The notes beneath the pieces are model-generated. The model saw only the letters and a list, made by a program, of their open reading frames with translations. It did no database searches and was not told the origin of the DNA. Made by a program: the position numbers and the translations under genes. From an uncultured Elusimicrobiales bacterium (GTDB taxonomy: Bacteria; Elusimicrobiota; Elusimicrobia; Elusimicrobiales; Elusimicrobiaceae), in assembly GCA_944324645.1 (NCBI GenBank), contig CALUXB010000004.1, positions 1 to 64,000 of the forward strand: a DNA stretch of 64,000 bases, given 5' to 3'. Shown one piece after another: positions 56,219 through 64,000 of this stretch. The first letter of the stretch is position 1, and each line of letters begins with the position of its first letter.

Positions 56219-57409
56219 TTATTTAATCAGCCCCATTTCTTTGCCCACTTTGGCAAACTTGGCGGCGGCAAATTCCAAGTCTTTGAGTTCGTGGCCCGCC
56301 GTTACAATGGTGCGCAGGCGCTCTTTGCCGCACGGCACGGTGGGGAATACGATAGCCAGCGCGAACACTCCCTCTTCAAACAGCCGCTGGCTAAACTGCT
56401 GCGCTTTGGCACTGTCGCCCACCATGACGGGGGTAACGGGGGTTTGGCTGTGGCCGGTGTCAAAGCCGGCTTTCTGCAGGGCCGTTTTGAAATAATGCGT
56501 ATTGTCCCACAGTTTTTTGAGGCGCTGCGGCTCATTTTCAATCACGTCCAGGCCCGCCAAACAGGTGGCAATGACAGAGGGCGGCTGGGAGCTGGAGAAT
56601 AAAAACGGACGCGCGGTGGATACCATATAATCGCGCAGTTTCTGCGGGCCGGCCACATAACCGCCCACGGCGGCAAAGGCTTTAGAAAGGGTGCCAATCT
56701 GAATATCCACCTGCCCCTGCATTTTAAAATGCTCCACGGTGCCGTGTCCGTGCTCGCCCAATACGCCGGAGGCGTGCGCATCGTCAATCATCGTAATAAC
56801 GCCGTGTTTATTGCACAGCTCCACAATGTCGGGCAGGTTGCAAATGTCGCCGTCCATACTAAAAACACCATCGGTTACCAGCAGTTTGCGCCGGGCGTGT
56901 TTTACTTCGTCGCTTTCCAAAATTTCTTTTAAATGCGCCATATCGCTGTGGCGGTAGACTTTCTTTTTAGCTTTAGCCAGGCGTCCGCCGTCAATAATAG
57001 AGGCGTGGTTGAGCTCATCGGAAATCAGCACATCTTCTGGCGAAGTCATCAAGCATTGGCAGGTGGCGGTATTGGCGGTAAAACCAGACTGCGTGAGAAT
57101 AGAGGCTTCGGCCCCTTTAAAGGCGGCCAGGCGTTTTTCCAGCTCTTCGTGCATCGTCATCGTACCGATAATGGTGCGCACGGCGGCGGTGCCGATGCCG
57201 TATTTTTCCACCGCTTCCACGGCGGCCTTTTTCACCGCGGGGTGGGTGGTTAAATTAAGGTAATTGTTGGAGGTCAGATTGACTACTTCTTTGCCGTCAA
57301 TCACCGCCACCGGGGACTGTGCCGACTGTAAAATATGCAGTTTAATAAAGCGGTTTTCCGCCTTTAGCTGGGCAATTTCTTCATCTAAAAAAGCAAACTT
57401 TTCGTTCAT
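56219..57409 (-). CDS. kbl: Glycine C-acetyltransferase (2-amino-3-ketobutyrate CoA ligase)
   Basis: A 396-aa PLP enzyme of the alpha-oxoamine synthase family. It splits 2-amino-3-oxobutyrate with CoA to give glycine and acetyl-CoA. The PLP lysine is in GTLSKAFAAVGGYVAG near residue 243, with SNNYLNLTTHP at the N-terminus and DDAHASGVLGEHGHG in the middle. The neighbouring threonine dehydrogenase makes kbl much likelier than the biotin enzyme BioF. SD AAGGAG precedes ATG 57409. Confidence 0.92.
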   Translation of the reverse strand: MNEKFAFLDEEIAQLKAENRFIKLHILQSAQSPVAVIDGKEVVNLTSNNYLNLTTHPAVKKAAVEAVEKYGIGTAAVRTIIGTMTMHEELEKRLAAFKGAEASILTQSGFTANTATCQCLMTSPEDVLISDELNHASIIDGGRLAKAKKKVYRHSDMAHLKEILESDEVKHARRKLLVTDGVFSMDGDICNLPDIVELCNKHGVITMIDDAHASGVLGEHGHGTVEHFKMQGQVDIQIGTLSKAFAAVGGYVAGPQKLRDYMVSTARPFLFSSSQPPSVIATCLAGLDVIENEPQRLKKLWDNTHYFKTALQKAGFDTGHSQTPVTPVMVGDSAKAQQFSQRLFEEGVFALAIVFPTVPCGKERLRTIVTAGHELKDLEFAAAKFAKVGKEMGLIK

Positions 57410-57418
57410 AGTTTCTCC

Positions 57419-58456
57419 TTACGGCACCATAATGACTTTGCCGCATTTATGTTCGGGGTCGGTCATAGCGGCAAAGGCTTTTTCAAAATCTTTCATCTCA
57501 AATTCGTGGGTAATGACGGGGCGCGGATTGATTTTGCCGCTGCGCAAAAGGGCGTCCATCGTGTACCAGCTTTCATAAATTTTGCGCCCGGTCAGCCCCT
57601 GCACCTGCACGCCTTTAAATACGATTAAATTGGCATAATCTATCGTCACCGGGCCGCCGGGCAGACCAAACGCCACAAAGTGCCCCGCCGGTTTAATGGC
57701 GTGCAACGCTAAATCTATGCCGGAAGGATGGCCCGACATTTCTATTACCACGTCCACACCTTTTTCATCACCGGAAGCTTTGATGATTTTTTCCAAAGCG
57801 CCCGCTTCGGTCGGGTCAATGATGACGTCGGCGCCCATTTGTTCGGCCAGTTTTTTGCGGAAAGAGGACATTTCCGTCGCTATCACTTTGGCCGCACCGC
57901 AGGCTTTGGCCACATTGGCGGCAAACAAGCCCTGCGCGCCCATACCGCTGATTAACACCACTTTGCCCGCAATGTCGTTTGCCAGCGTGGCATAGACAGC
58001 GTTGCCCAGCGGCTCCATAATAGAGGCAATATCTTTTAAACTGTCGTCTTTATGTTTCCAGCCGCAGCGGGCGGGAATGGCGGCGTATTCGGCAAAGCCG
58101 CCGGGGCGGTCCAAGCCAATGGTTTGGTTATGGGCGCACACGTCGCGGTGATTATTGCGGCATTCATAGCATTTGCCGCACCAAACGTGGGATTCTATAG
58201 AAATAAAATCGCCTTTTTCAAATCCGTGCGCGTCGGCCCCCACTTCTACCACCGTGCCGCACAATTCGTGCCCAAAAATAAAGGGAATGGGTATGCGCTG
58301 CGGAGCCCAACCGGTATAATTATAGACCGGGATATCGCTGCCGCAAATGGAAGTTTTGTAAATTTTGACCAGAAGTTCGTCTTTTTGGATTTTAGGAATA
58401 TCTACATCTATAAACTGCGCGCCTTTGGCGGGCTTAGTTTTGCATAGTGCTTTCAT
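57419..58456 (-). CDS. tdh: L-threonine 3-dehydrogenase (zinc-dependent)
   Basis: A 345-aa medium-chain dehydrogenase. The catalytic zinc site has SICGSDIP and GHELCG, and the structural zinc is bound by the four Cys of CGKCYECRNNHRDVC near residues 92-106. The Rossmann motif GMGAQGLFAANVAK is present. Threonine is oxidised to 2-amino-3-oxobutyrate, the substrate of Kbl. The pair therefore turns threonine into glycine plus acetyl-CoA with NADH. SD GGAGG precedes ATG 58456. Confidence 0.92.
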   Translation of the reverse strand: MKALCKTKPAKGAQFIDVDIPKIQKDELLVKIYKTSICGSDIPVYNYTGWAPQRIPIPFIFGHELCGTVVEVGADAHGFEKGDFISIESHVWCGKCYECRNNHRDVCAHNQTIGLDRPGGFAEYAAIPARCGWKHKDDSLKDIASIMEPLGNAVYATLANDIAGKVVLISGMGAQGLFAANVAKACGAAKVIATEMSSFRKKLAEQMGADVIIDPTEAGALEKIIKASGDEKGVDVVIEMSGHPSGIDLALHAIKPAGHFVAFGLPGGPVTIDYANLIVFKGVQVQGLTGRKIYESWYTMDALLRSGKINPRPVITHEFEMKDFEKAFAAMTDPEHKCGKVIMVP

Positions 58457-58539
58457 ATGTCCTCCGGGCCCGCCCGGCGGGCCTCTTGTTTCATTCTACA
58501 TTTAATTTCTGTCTGCTGCCAAATCAAACAAATGCGGCC

Positions 58540-58806
58540 TTAGCGGCTTAGTTGTTCAAAAGCTTCCAGGCTGCTGCTCTCCAGCTGGGTAGGGATACAC
58601 ATATTGCCAACTTTGCGGCCTTTGCATTCCTCAGCCTCAGGCACCGGGGCCTCGGGCCGGGCTTGGTCCGTGCGCGGCGCTGCAGGCACAGGCAGCAGTT
58701 GGGCCGTGCTGGCGCTATACTGTTTGAGCACTACCATTACCAACACCGCAAGCAAAACCGCCGTTAGCAGCATACCCAGCAAACTAAAACCTTTTTGGTT
58801 GTTCAT
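58540..58806 (-). CDS. Short pilin-like protein lacking Glu5
   Basis: An 88-aa protein. The leader MNNQKG is followed by FSLLGMLLTAVLLAVLVMVVLKQY, a prepilin-type helix in which +5 is Gly instead of Glu. The rest is short, Pro-rich and contains a pair of Cys (CKGRKVGNMC). It may be a minor pilin that caps or primes the fibre, as GspK-like subunits without Glu5 do, or an unrelated bitopic protein. ATG 58806 is preceded by AGGAG; an upstream in-frame start was rejected. Confidence 0.65.
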   Translation of the reverse strand: MNNQKGFSLLGMLLTAVLLAVLVMVVLKQYSASTAQLLPVPAAPRTDQARPEAPVPEAEECKGRKVGNMCIPTQLESSSLEAFEQLSR

Positions 58807-58911
58807 ATTTTCTCCTACAAAACTACGCATTCTATTAAGCACTACAGCTTATCCCTATTATACGGAATTTGACCCGCTAAATTTCAAGTCCCTTTTTTCC
58901 CTGTATAAATG

Positions 58912-58918
58912 CTAAAAT
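58912..58918 (+). promoter_or_regulatory. Extended -10 for the DUF4912 gene
   Basis: TGC-TAAAAT lies about 54 bases before ATG 58972, which has its own GGTGAGG ribosome-binding site. Confidence 0.4.
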
Positions 58919-58971
58919 AATAAAGAATATAGAGCTTTCTTATTTAGTTTAAAAAAGGGTGAGGTTTTATT

Positions 58972-59865
58972 ATGGAGAAAAATTTATCTTCCGCCGCGTT
59001 TAACCAAGTGCGGCCCTCGGTGCCCCAGGAACAGGGAGATATCCCTTCCGGTTATGGCACCACCGAAAGCTATTTGCTTCCAAAAGATCCGGCTTGGATG
59101 TTCTTGTTTTGGGAAATTACCAACGAAACATTTGATTATGTCCGCGGGCAGTATGGAGCCGACGTGCTGGACCATTCCCGCACGGTCATCCGCCTCTACG
59201 ATGTGACCGGGGTGGAGTATTTTGACGGCACCAATGCCAACGCTTACTATGATATGCCCGTTATTTTTGACGCCAAAAGCTGGTATATCCACGCCCCGCA
59301 GGCCGGGCGCGGCTATATTGCCGATTTGGGTTTTATTACCCCGCAGGGCCAGTTTATTTTGCTCACCCGCAGCAATATGATTACGCTGCCACCGGGCAAA
59401 GTGTCCGACGTCATTGACGACAAATGGATGAGCGTGGAAGGCGATTTTATTAAACTGCTGCAGCTCTCCGGCGCGGACCGTATTGGTATGGGCGCCAGCG
59501 AACTGATGCAGGTGGTGGACCAACGCTGGCGGCTGACCGAGCTGGCCGGCGCAGGCAATGCGCCCAGCTCCGCCCGCTCTTCCTGGACTTCTTTTGCCCT
59601 GCACACGGTGCCGGCCCCGGTGCCGCAGGAAGACGAAGACATTTGGCTGCAGGCTGACTGTGAAATCATTGTCTATGGTTCTGCCTCTCCCAATGCTTTT
59701 GTGACTATTAACGGCAAAGAAATTAAATTGCAAAACGGCAAATTCTCGCTCCGCCAGGCCCTGCCGGCCGGTGCGGTGCTGGACTTGCCCATTAAAGCCA
59801 GCAACAAAAAAGGCGATAAGACCCGCCAGGTACACATTAAAGCCTTGCGCGAACAGGGGAAATAA
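58972..59865 (+). CDS. DUF4912 protein
   Basis: A 297-aa protein. The DUF4912 domain spans about residues 22-160: YLLPKDPAWMFLFWEIT, VIRLYDVTGVEYFDG, YIHAPQAGRGYIADLG. The second part (about 215-290) looks like an all-beta module. No catalytic residues are apparent. The GH57 gene starts two bases after its stop, so the two proteins are made together. The domain is often found beside branching enzymes, so it may help bind glucan; this is inference. Confidence 0.8.
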   Translation: MEKNLSSAAFNQVRPSVPQEQGDIPSGYGTTESYLLPKDPAWMFLFWEITNETFDYVRGQYGADVLDHSRTVIRLYDVTGVEYFDGTNANAYYDMPVIFDAKSWYIHAPQAGRGYIADLGFITPQGQFILLTRSNMITLPPGKVSDVIDDKWMSVEGDFIKLLQLSGADRIGMGASELMQVVDQRWRLTELAGAGNAPSSARSSWTSFALHTVPAPVPQEDEDIWLQADCEIIVYGSASPNAFVTINGKEIKLQNGKFSLRQALPAGAVLDLPIKASNKKGDKTRQVHIKALREQGK

Positions 59866-59867
59866 TT

Positions 59868-61493
59868 ATGGGACAGGAAAAAGGTTATCTGGCGCTGATG
59901 TTACACGCGCACTTGCCGTTTATCAAACACCCGGAATATCCTGACTTTTTGGAAGAAGATTGGTTCTACGAAGCGATGGTGGAAACCTATCTGCCGCTGC
60001 TCAACGTATTTGAAAAATTGACGGCGGAAGGGGTGGATTTCCGGCTGACGATGTCCGTCACGCCGCCTTTGTGCAATATGATGAGCGACCCGCTGCTCAT
60101 AGACCGCTTTAAACATTATCTCAACCAGCGGGTGGAACTTTCCGGCAAAGAGATAGAACGCACTAAAGGCACCGAATTTGAAGCTGTGGCGCATATGTAT
60201 TACGACAAATTCCGCCGCTTCAAAGACCTCTTTGAAAATGTGTATCACGACCATATTTTGGAAGGCTTTAAAAAATTTCAGGATATGGGCAAGCTGGAAA
60301 TCATCACCTGCGGCGCCACCCACGGCTATCTGCCGCTGATGGTGCACAAGGAAAGCGTCAACGCCCAGGTCAAAGTGGCCGCGGCCGATTACCGCCTGCG
60401 CTTTGGCAGAAGCCCGCGCGGTATCTGGCTGGGCGAATGCGCCTATAACCCGGGTGATGATAAATTCCTGCGTGATGAAGGAATTCGCTTTTTCTTCTTA
60501 GAATCGCACGGCATTTTGCACGGCACCCCGCGGCCCAAATACGGTATTTACGCGCCCGTGTACTGCCCGCAAACCGGCGTGGCCGCCTTTGCGCGCGATA
60601 TGGAATCGGCCCAGCAGGTGTGGAGTGCAGACTCCGGCTACCCCGGCGACGCCCGCTACCGCGAGTTCTACCGCGACCTGGGCTATGATTTGGACTACGA
60701 TTACATTAAGCCTTACCTGCACAGCGACGGCGTGCGGCGCAACATCGGTATGAAATACTGCAAAATTACCGGCAAAGTGCCCTTGAACGAAAAAGCCCCC
60801 TACAACCCGCACGAAGCGCGCGATGTAGCGGCTATGCACGCAGGCAACTTTATGTTCAACCGCCAAAAACAGATTGAATATCTTGCCACGCTGATGGACC
60901 GCAAACCGCTGGTGGTGTCTATGTATGATGCGGAACTGTACGGACACTGGTGGTATGAAGGCATAGACTTCTTGGAATTTTTGTTTAAGAAAATCTATTA
61001 CGACCAGACCGACATCAAACTAGTTACTCCGATGGAATATTTGGAAATGTATCCGGTCAACCAAACGGTGCAGCCGTCTATGTCCTCTTGGGGCGACAAA
61101 GGCTACCACGATGTGTGGCTTAATGCCGGCAACGACTGGATTTACCGCCACCTCATTAAATCGGCTGAGCGCATGACGGAGCTGGCCAACCGCTATCCCA
61201 ACGCAGACGGCCTGCTCAAACGCACCTTAAACCAAATGGCGCGCGAGCTGCTGCTGATGCAGTCTTCAGACTGGGCGTTCTTGATGACTACCGGCACCGC
61301 TAAGGAATATTCCACCAAGCGGACCAAAGACCACATCAAACGCTTTAACGAGCTCTATGAGCAAGTCAAGCACAACCGCATTGACGAAGGCTATGTGTAC
61401 GGGCTGGAAAACAGCGACTCTATCTTCCAGCAAATAGACTACAATGTCTATTCCTCTGCAGCCAAAGATGCGGTGCTGAACCAATATAAATAA
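59868..61493 (+). CDS. GH57 glycosidase, probable 1,4-alpha-glucan branching enzyme
   Basis: A 541-aa enzyme of family GH57 with DUF1957-type C-terminus. Conserved regions: LMLHAHLPFIKHPE near residue 10, GATHGYLPL, GIWLGECAYNPG with the catalytic Glu near residue 190, and SMYDAELYGHWWYEG with the catalytic Asp near residue 355. Length and motifs fit the alpha-1,6 branching enzymes that make glycogen. It has no signal peptide. It follows the DUF4912 gene and ends with a strong terminator. Confidence 0.88.
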   Translation: MGQEKGYLALMLHAHLPFIKHPEYPDFLEEDWFYEAMVETYLPLLNVFEKLTAEGVDFRLTMSVTPPLCNMMSDPLLIDRFKHYLNQRVELSGKEIERTKGTEFEAVAHMYYDKFRRFKDLFENVYHDHILEGFKKFQDMGKLEIITCGATHGYLPLMVHKESVNAQVKVAAADYRLRFGRSPRGIWLGECAYNPGDDKFLRDEGIRFFFLESHGILHGTPRPKYGIYAPVYCPQTGVAAFARDMESAQQVWSADSGYPGDARYREFYRDLGYDLDYDYIKPYLHSDGVRRNIGMKYCKITGKVPLNEKAPYNPHEARDVAAMHAGNFMFNRQKQIEYLATLMDRKPLVVSMYDAELYGHWWYEGIDFLEFLFKKIYYDQTDIKLVTPMEYLEMYPVNQTVQPSMSSWGDKGYHDVWLNAGNDWIYRHLIKSAERMTELANRYPNADGLLKRTLNQMARELLLMQSSDWAFLMTTGTAKEYSTKRTKDHIKRFNELYEQVKHNRIDEGYVYGLENSDSIFQQIDYNVYSSAAKDAVLNQYK

Positions 61494-61506
61494 AGCCTTA
61501 TCATAC

Positions 61507-61536
61507 AAAACCCCCGGCCTAAGCCGGGGGTTTTTA
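61507..61536 (+). terminator. Terminator after the GH57 gene
   Basis: AAAACCCCCGGC and GCCGGGGGTTTT form the stem with a CTAA loop, followed by T. Confidence 0.85.
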
Positions 61537-61731
61537 TTTTCTAAATCTCTGTTTGCTCCATATTGTCCGCCGCCTAGCTCCGGGCCAGAGAATTGGGCGT
61601 ACGAAAGATAAAATGCGGTTGTTTTATTTTGCCCGCCGCCCGTTTCTAGGCAAAAGAGCTCCGTTTCTTTTGGCAAGGGGCCCCGGCCCATTTTCCGGGC
61701 TTACCTTGGAATTTATGTGAGCGGTATGTAT

Positions 61732-61757
61732 AAAAACCCGGCCTAAACCGGGTTTTT
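61732..61757. terminator. Terminator facing pilin 3
   Basis: AAAAACCCGG and CCGGGTTTTT form the stem around CCTAAA. Symmetry lets it work in both directions; on the minus strand it ends the pilin 3 transcript. Confidence 0.75.
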
Positions 61758-61792
61758 ATTTCTATATAAAAGGATATCTCCAAGGAAAAGTA

Positions 61793-62380
61793 TCAATAGC
61801 CCAAACTTTTGCAAACTCGTTCACACTTGGGGTGGCTGCTGTACTTAGTTCCACATTCCATAATACCAGCTTTAGTGGAATCGTCATAATACATAGTTAT
61901 CCAGCAAGTTTTTTCATTACGCCAATAACACCCAATGCCACCTATTATATAATGAATAGAACCCCCTCCCAAATTATCTATACCAACCCCATTTGAAAAA
62001 CACACCTGCCCGGCCACCTCATTTGAAAAACGGTCTGCCTTAGGCAAATCCACATCTAACAGGCCCAAGTCATCTGTATATTTGCCATTGTTCATATAAT
62101 AACGCTCATTAGCTTCTTTAATGGCACGCATAAGCGGCAAGGCCGTATTCATTTTGCTTTTCATTATGGCTATTTCATATTGTGGATATGCAATAGCCGC
62201 CAAAATGCCGATTATCAGCACCACGACCAATAATTCTATTAACGTAAAACCGCCGCGGCGGCAGGACTTGTGGAAAATAGCGTAATACAAAGCCAACAAA
62301 TTGGCAGCTACAAAACCGTCCAATTTGCATTTAAAGAGGTTTTTCTTCTCCAAAATCATTTTTTGATACATTTTGCACAT
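61793..62380 (-). CDS. Type IV pilin-like protein 3 (T12-promoter family)
   Basis: A 195-aa pilin-like protein. The N-terminus MCKMYQKM is shared with the other two. After KCKLDG a 22-residue hydrophobic insert (FVAANLLALYY...) precedes RRGG and FTLIELLVVVLIIGILAAIAYPQY. The globular part has ERYYMNNGKYTDDLGLLDVD. Seven or eight Cys in the second half suggest disulfides. ATG 62380 lies in the loop of the inverted repeat, six bases after the -10. It is separated from the protease upstream on the same strand by a terminator. Confidence 0.9.
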   Translation of the reverse strand: MCKMYQKMILEKKNLFKCKLDGFVAANLLALYYAIFHKSCRRGGFTLIELLVVVLIIGILAAIAYPQYEIAIMKSKMNTALPLMRAIKEANERYYMNNGKYTDDLGLLDVDLPKADRFSNEVAGQVCFSNGVGIDNLGGGSIHYIIGGIGCYWRNEKTCWITMYYDDSTKAGIMECGTKYSSHPKCERVCKSLGY

Positions 62381-62400
62381 ACGCAAAATGTATCAAAAAA
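62359..62400. repeat. Inverted repeat around the start codon of pilin 3
   Basis: Perfect 18-base arms TTTTTTGATACATTTTGC and its complement flank ACATAC, identical over all 42 bases to the copy at 55835-55876. Confidence 0.9.
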
Positions 62401-62414
62401 AAAAAACGAGTCAA
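62387..62414 (-). promoter_or_regulatory. T12-spacer promoter of pilin 3
   Basis: On the minus strand TTGACT, a 16-base spacer with T12 (62406-62395) and TGA-TACATT, then six bases to the ATG. The -35 is the closest of the three to consensus. Confidence 0.7.
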
Positions 62415-62509
62415 GCCTTTTAAAAGACGCCAGCCTAAAATGCTTTCCTGGATTAGGCTGCCCTAGCAACTGCAGCAAATGGACTCAAAAAGCAAGAGCC
62501 GCCTGCCAT

Positions 62510-62539
62510 AAAAAATCCCGTCTTTTGACGGGATTTTTT
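62510..62539 (-). terminator. Terminator after the clostripain-like gene
   Basis: AAAAAATCCCGTC and GACGGGATTTTTT form a 13-bp stem with a TTTT loop; on the minus strand it ends in T. Confidence 0.85.
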
Positions 62540-62545
62540 ATTAAA

Positions 62546-63928
62546 CTAAGCCCAATAAATATCGTATTTAGCACACAGCGCAAGGATATCTCCCGTGCGG
62601 ACATAAATACCATTGGTACATTTTGAATCATTCAAACACCACTGAGCCATTTTGCTTTTTGCAAGGGCTTGAAGCAAATGCCCGCTGCTTTGCATAAAAG
62701 CTTTATTTATAGGATCGTGAATATCCAAATGGCTGCGCACATAGTTCATTTGCTGTTTGATAAAATCATCTAGTAAATATCTTTTTTCAGAATTCGTCAA
62801 ATCAAACAGCTCGTGCTGCATCCCTTCCGGGCCGTGTTTTATCATAGCGGCATATTGCTCTATCCACTGCATAAGCGGTTCTTTCAGCGCTTGCAAATCA
62901 TAGCCCAATTCATTGGCCTGCCCAACCGGGGGCATAGAAGGGTTGTGTGTCACGCTGCTGATAACTGCATTTCGGGGAGTTCCACGCAAAAAACGAAGCA
63001 AATGGCTGATTCTCTTCAAAACCCCAGTAACCGCATCATCAGAAGAAACAATGGCATAGTCTATCTTGTCGCTTTTGACTAATTGATACATAGTAAGCAA
63101 GGAGCCCATACGGCAAGCCACCAAATTCAGCACATCCACCTGCAAGCCCACTTCTTCTATTTTACTCAACACTTCTGATATTTCGTAAGAGAAGGTAGCC
63201 TTTCTATCAAACATACCGTCTCCATCTCCGTGGGCAGATAAAATAACAGCCGTATAAAACTGATCTGAATGTAAATTCATATTTTGGAACAGCAAGTCCA
63301 GCAATTCTCCCACCTGAGGAGTACATTCAAAACGAACTTTCTCTGTTACCGCGCCTTCAACCGTAGGATAAATTACATACAAAGTCCCCCGGATTTTTTG
63401 CTGATCTATTAAATCCAACTGTTCCCAAAGGCTCAGCCCTTCCCCCTTTGGTTCTTCCAACTTTTCCCAAACCAGAAAAGAAGCCCGGGCCAGGGAACCG
63501 TCTTCCACTTTATTTTGCAAACGAAGCAAGGCAGTAGAGGGCAAAAAATCCGTTGCCATAAAAGCCACCTGCCATTTTTTGCCAAGAGCCGCTTTGGCAG
63601 CCTGCTTGGAGGCGTCTTGTATAGTCTGCGAGGTAATATCCGCCATTACCCTGTCCATTCTTTGCGAAACGGCCTGTTTTGCGCCGAAAGGGCGGGAAAA
63701 ATTATTTTTAGAAACAAATTGTTTTTGGGAAGACAAAACGCTCTCCTGCGATGAAACGGGAGAAGACAATAAAGATTTCTCCCATTCATTATAAGCCAGG
63801 TCGGCGCGTTTGAATAAACGAGTAATTTCGTTTTTCAAATTATTTCCGTCAACATAAATAACTTTTTCTTGGGCTTGCACCGGCAGCCAAATGGCTGCTA
63901 ACAAAAAGAACAGGTATATTTTTTTCAT
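62546..63928 (-). CDS. Secreted clostripain-like (C11, clan CD) cysteine peptidase
   Basis: A 460-aa exported protein, signal peptide residues 1-20 (ending VQAQ). The catalytic pair is visible as H233 in VILSAHGDGDG and C272 in LNLVACRMGSLL, matching the clostripain/caspase-fold pattern HG...ACxMGS. The N-terminal 120 residues are Ser/Gln/Lys-rich and may be a pro-region. Members cleave after Arg or Lys outside the cytoplasm. The relation is remote, so activity is probable but not certain. AGGAGG precedes ATG 63928. Confidence 0.7.
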   Translation of the reverse strand: MKKIYLFFLLAAIWLPVQAQEKVIYVDGNNLKNEITRLFKRADLAYNEWEKSLLSSPVSSQESVLSSQKQFVSKNNFSRPFGAKQAVSQRMDRVMADITSQTIQDASKQAAKAALGKKWQVAFMATDFLPSTALLRLQNKVEDGSLARASFLVWEKLEEPKGEGLSLWEQLDLIDQQKIRGTLYVIYPTVEGAVTEKVRFECTPQVGELLDLLFQNMNLHSDQFYTAVILSAHGDGDGMFDRKATFSYEISEVLSKIEEVGLQVDVLNLVACRMGSLLTMYQLVKSDKIDYAIVSSDDAVTGVLKRISHLLRFLRGTPRNAVISSVTHNPSMPPVGQANELGYDLQALKEPLMQWIEQYAAMIKHGPEGMQHELFDLTNSEKRYLLDDFIKQQMNYVRSHLDIHDPINKAFMQSSGHLLQALAKSKMAQWCLNDSKCTNGIYVRTGDILALCAKYDIYWA

Positions 63929-64000
63929 AGACAGCCTCCTAAAATTATTTAAATAAACTTAAACCGCACAAACCAGAGTCATTAGACCTACTTAAAGACT

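Noticed and set aside
61537..61731. Possible small RNA between the GH57 and pilin 3 terminators
   Set aside because: I found no promoter or conserved stem in this stretch beyond the two terminators.

Overview
The window looks like chromosome from a Gram-negative, anaerobic, amino-acid and peptide fermenting gut bacterium, most likely a member of the Elusimicrobiota (inference). The evidence is several dispersed pilin-like genes with an almost invariant N-terminal helix, a sodium-pumping oxaloacetate decarboxylase, secreted peptidases, outer-membrane and periplasmic folding proteins, and no respiratory genes. No phage, insertion sequence, CRISPR array or rRNA was seen. There are two tRNAs (Ser-GGA, cut by the window edge, and Leu-CAA).

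Layout. 0-2.5 kb: tRNA-Ser, then a coaX-coaC-coaB coenzyme A operon. 2.5-9 kb: valS, a tandem pair of secreted peptidase T-like proteins (one apparently a dead enzyme) and rdgB. 9-12.2 kb (minus): prepilin peptidase, a GspG-like pseudopilin, an M20 peptidase and a Nif3-like protein. 12.2-17.4 kb: an envelope block with amidase, M23 peptidase, bactofilin, a SurA_N protein and a PfkB kinase, then tRNA-Leu. 17.4-21.3 kb: a Stealth phosphotransferase behind a pilin, a thioredoxin lipoprotein and a beta-barrel protein. 21.5-30.7 kb (minus): an addB-addA-ybaB-CoA-binding-aldo/keto reductase-radical SAM run. 30.8-34.2 kb: sixA, uppP, an EamA transporter and threonine synthase. 34.4-37.5 kb (minus): a RecB/Cas4-like nuclease, RsmD and a two-component system. 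37.8-46.2 kb: PBP1A, mfd, two SurA-like isomerases and pdxA. 46.2-50.8 kb: pilin 1, then the birA-oadG-oadA-oadB operon. 50.9-55.2 kb: a GT8-like transferase, nth and a zinc/manganese ABC transporter. 55.2-64 kb: pilin 2, kbl-tdh threonine catabolism, a minor pilin, DUF4912 plus a GH57 branching enzyme, pilin 3 and a secreted clostripain-like protease.

The most unusual signal is a shared promoter/start module in front of three of the pilin genes (46.8, 55.9 and 62.4 kb). Each has a TTGNNT -35 box, a 16-nt spacer containing exactly twelve T, an extended -10 (TGATACATT) and, six bases later, an ATG placed in the six-base loop of an 18-bp inverted repeat. No Shine-Dalgarno site is present. This reads as a leaderless promoter whose strength could vary by slippage of the T tract, so it is a candidate phase-variable switch for a pilin repertoire. 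The same extended -10 plus 6-7 nt plus ATG layout, without Shine-Dalgarno, recurs before seven other genes, suggesting that leaderless mRNAs are common in this genome.

As a metabolism the genes fit together: peptidases supply amino acids, threonine is both made (thrC) and broken down (tdh, kbl), and oxaloacetate decarboxylation builds a sodium gradient with its own biotin ligase encoded in the same operon.
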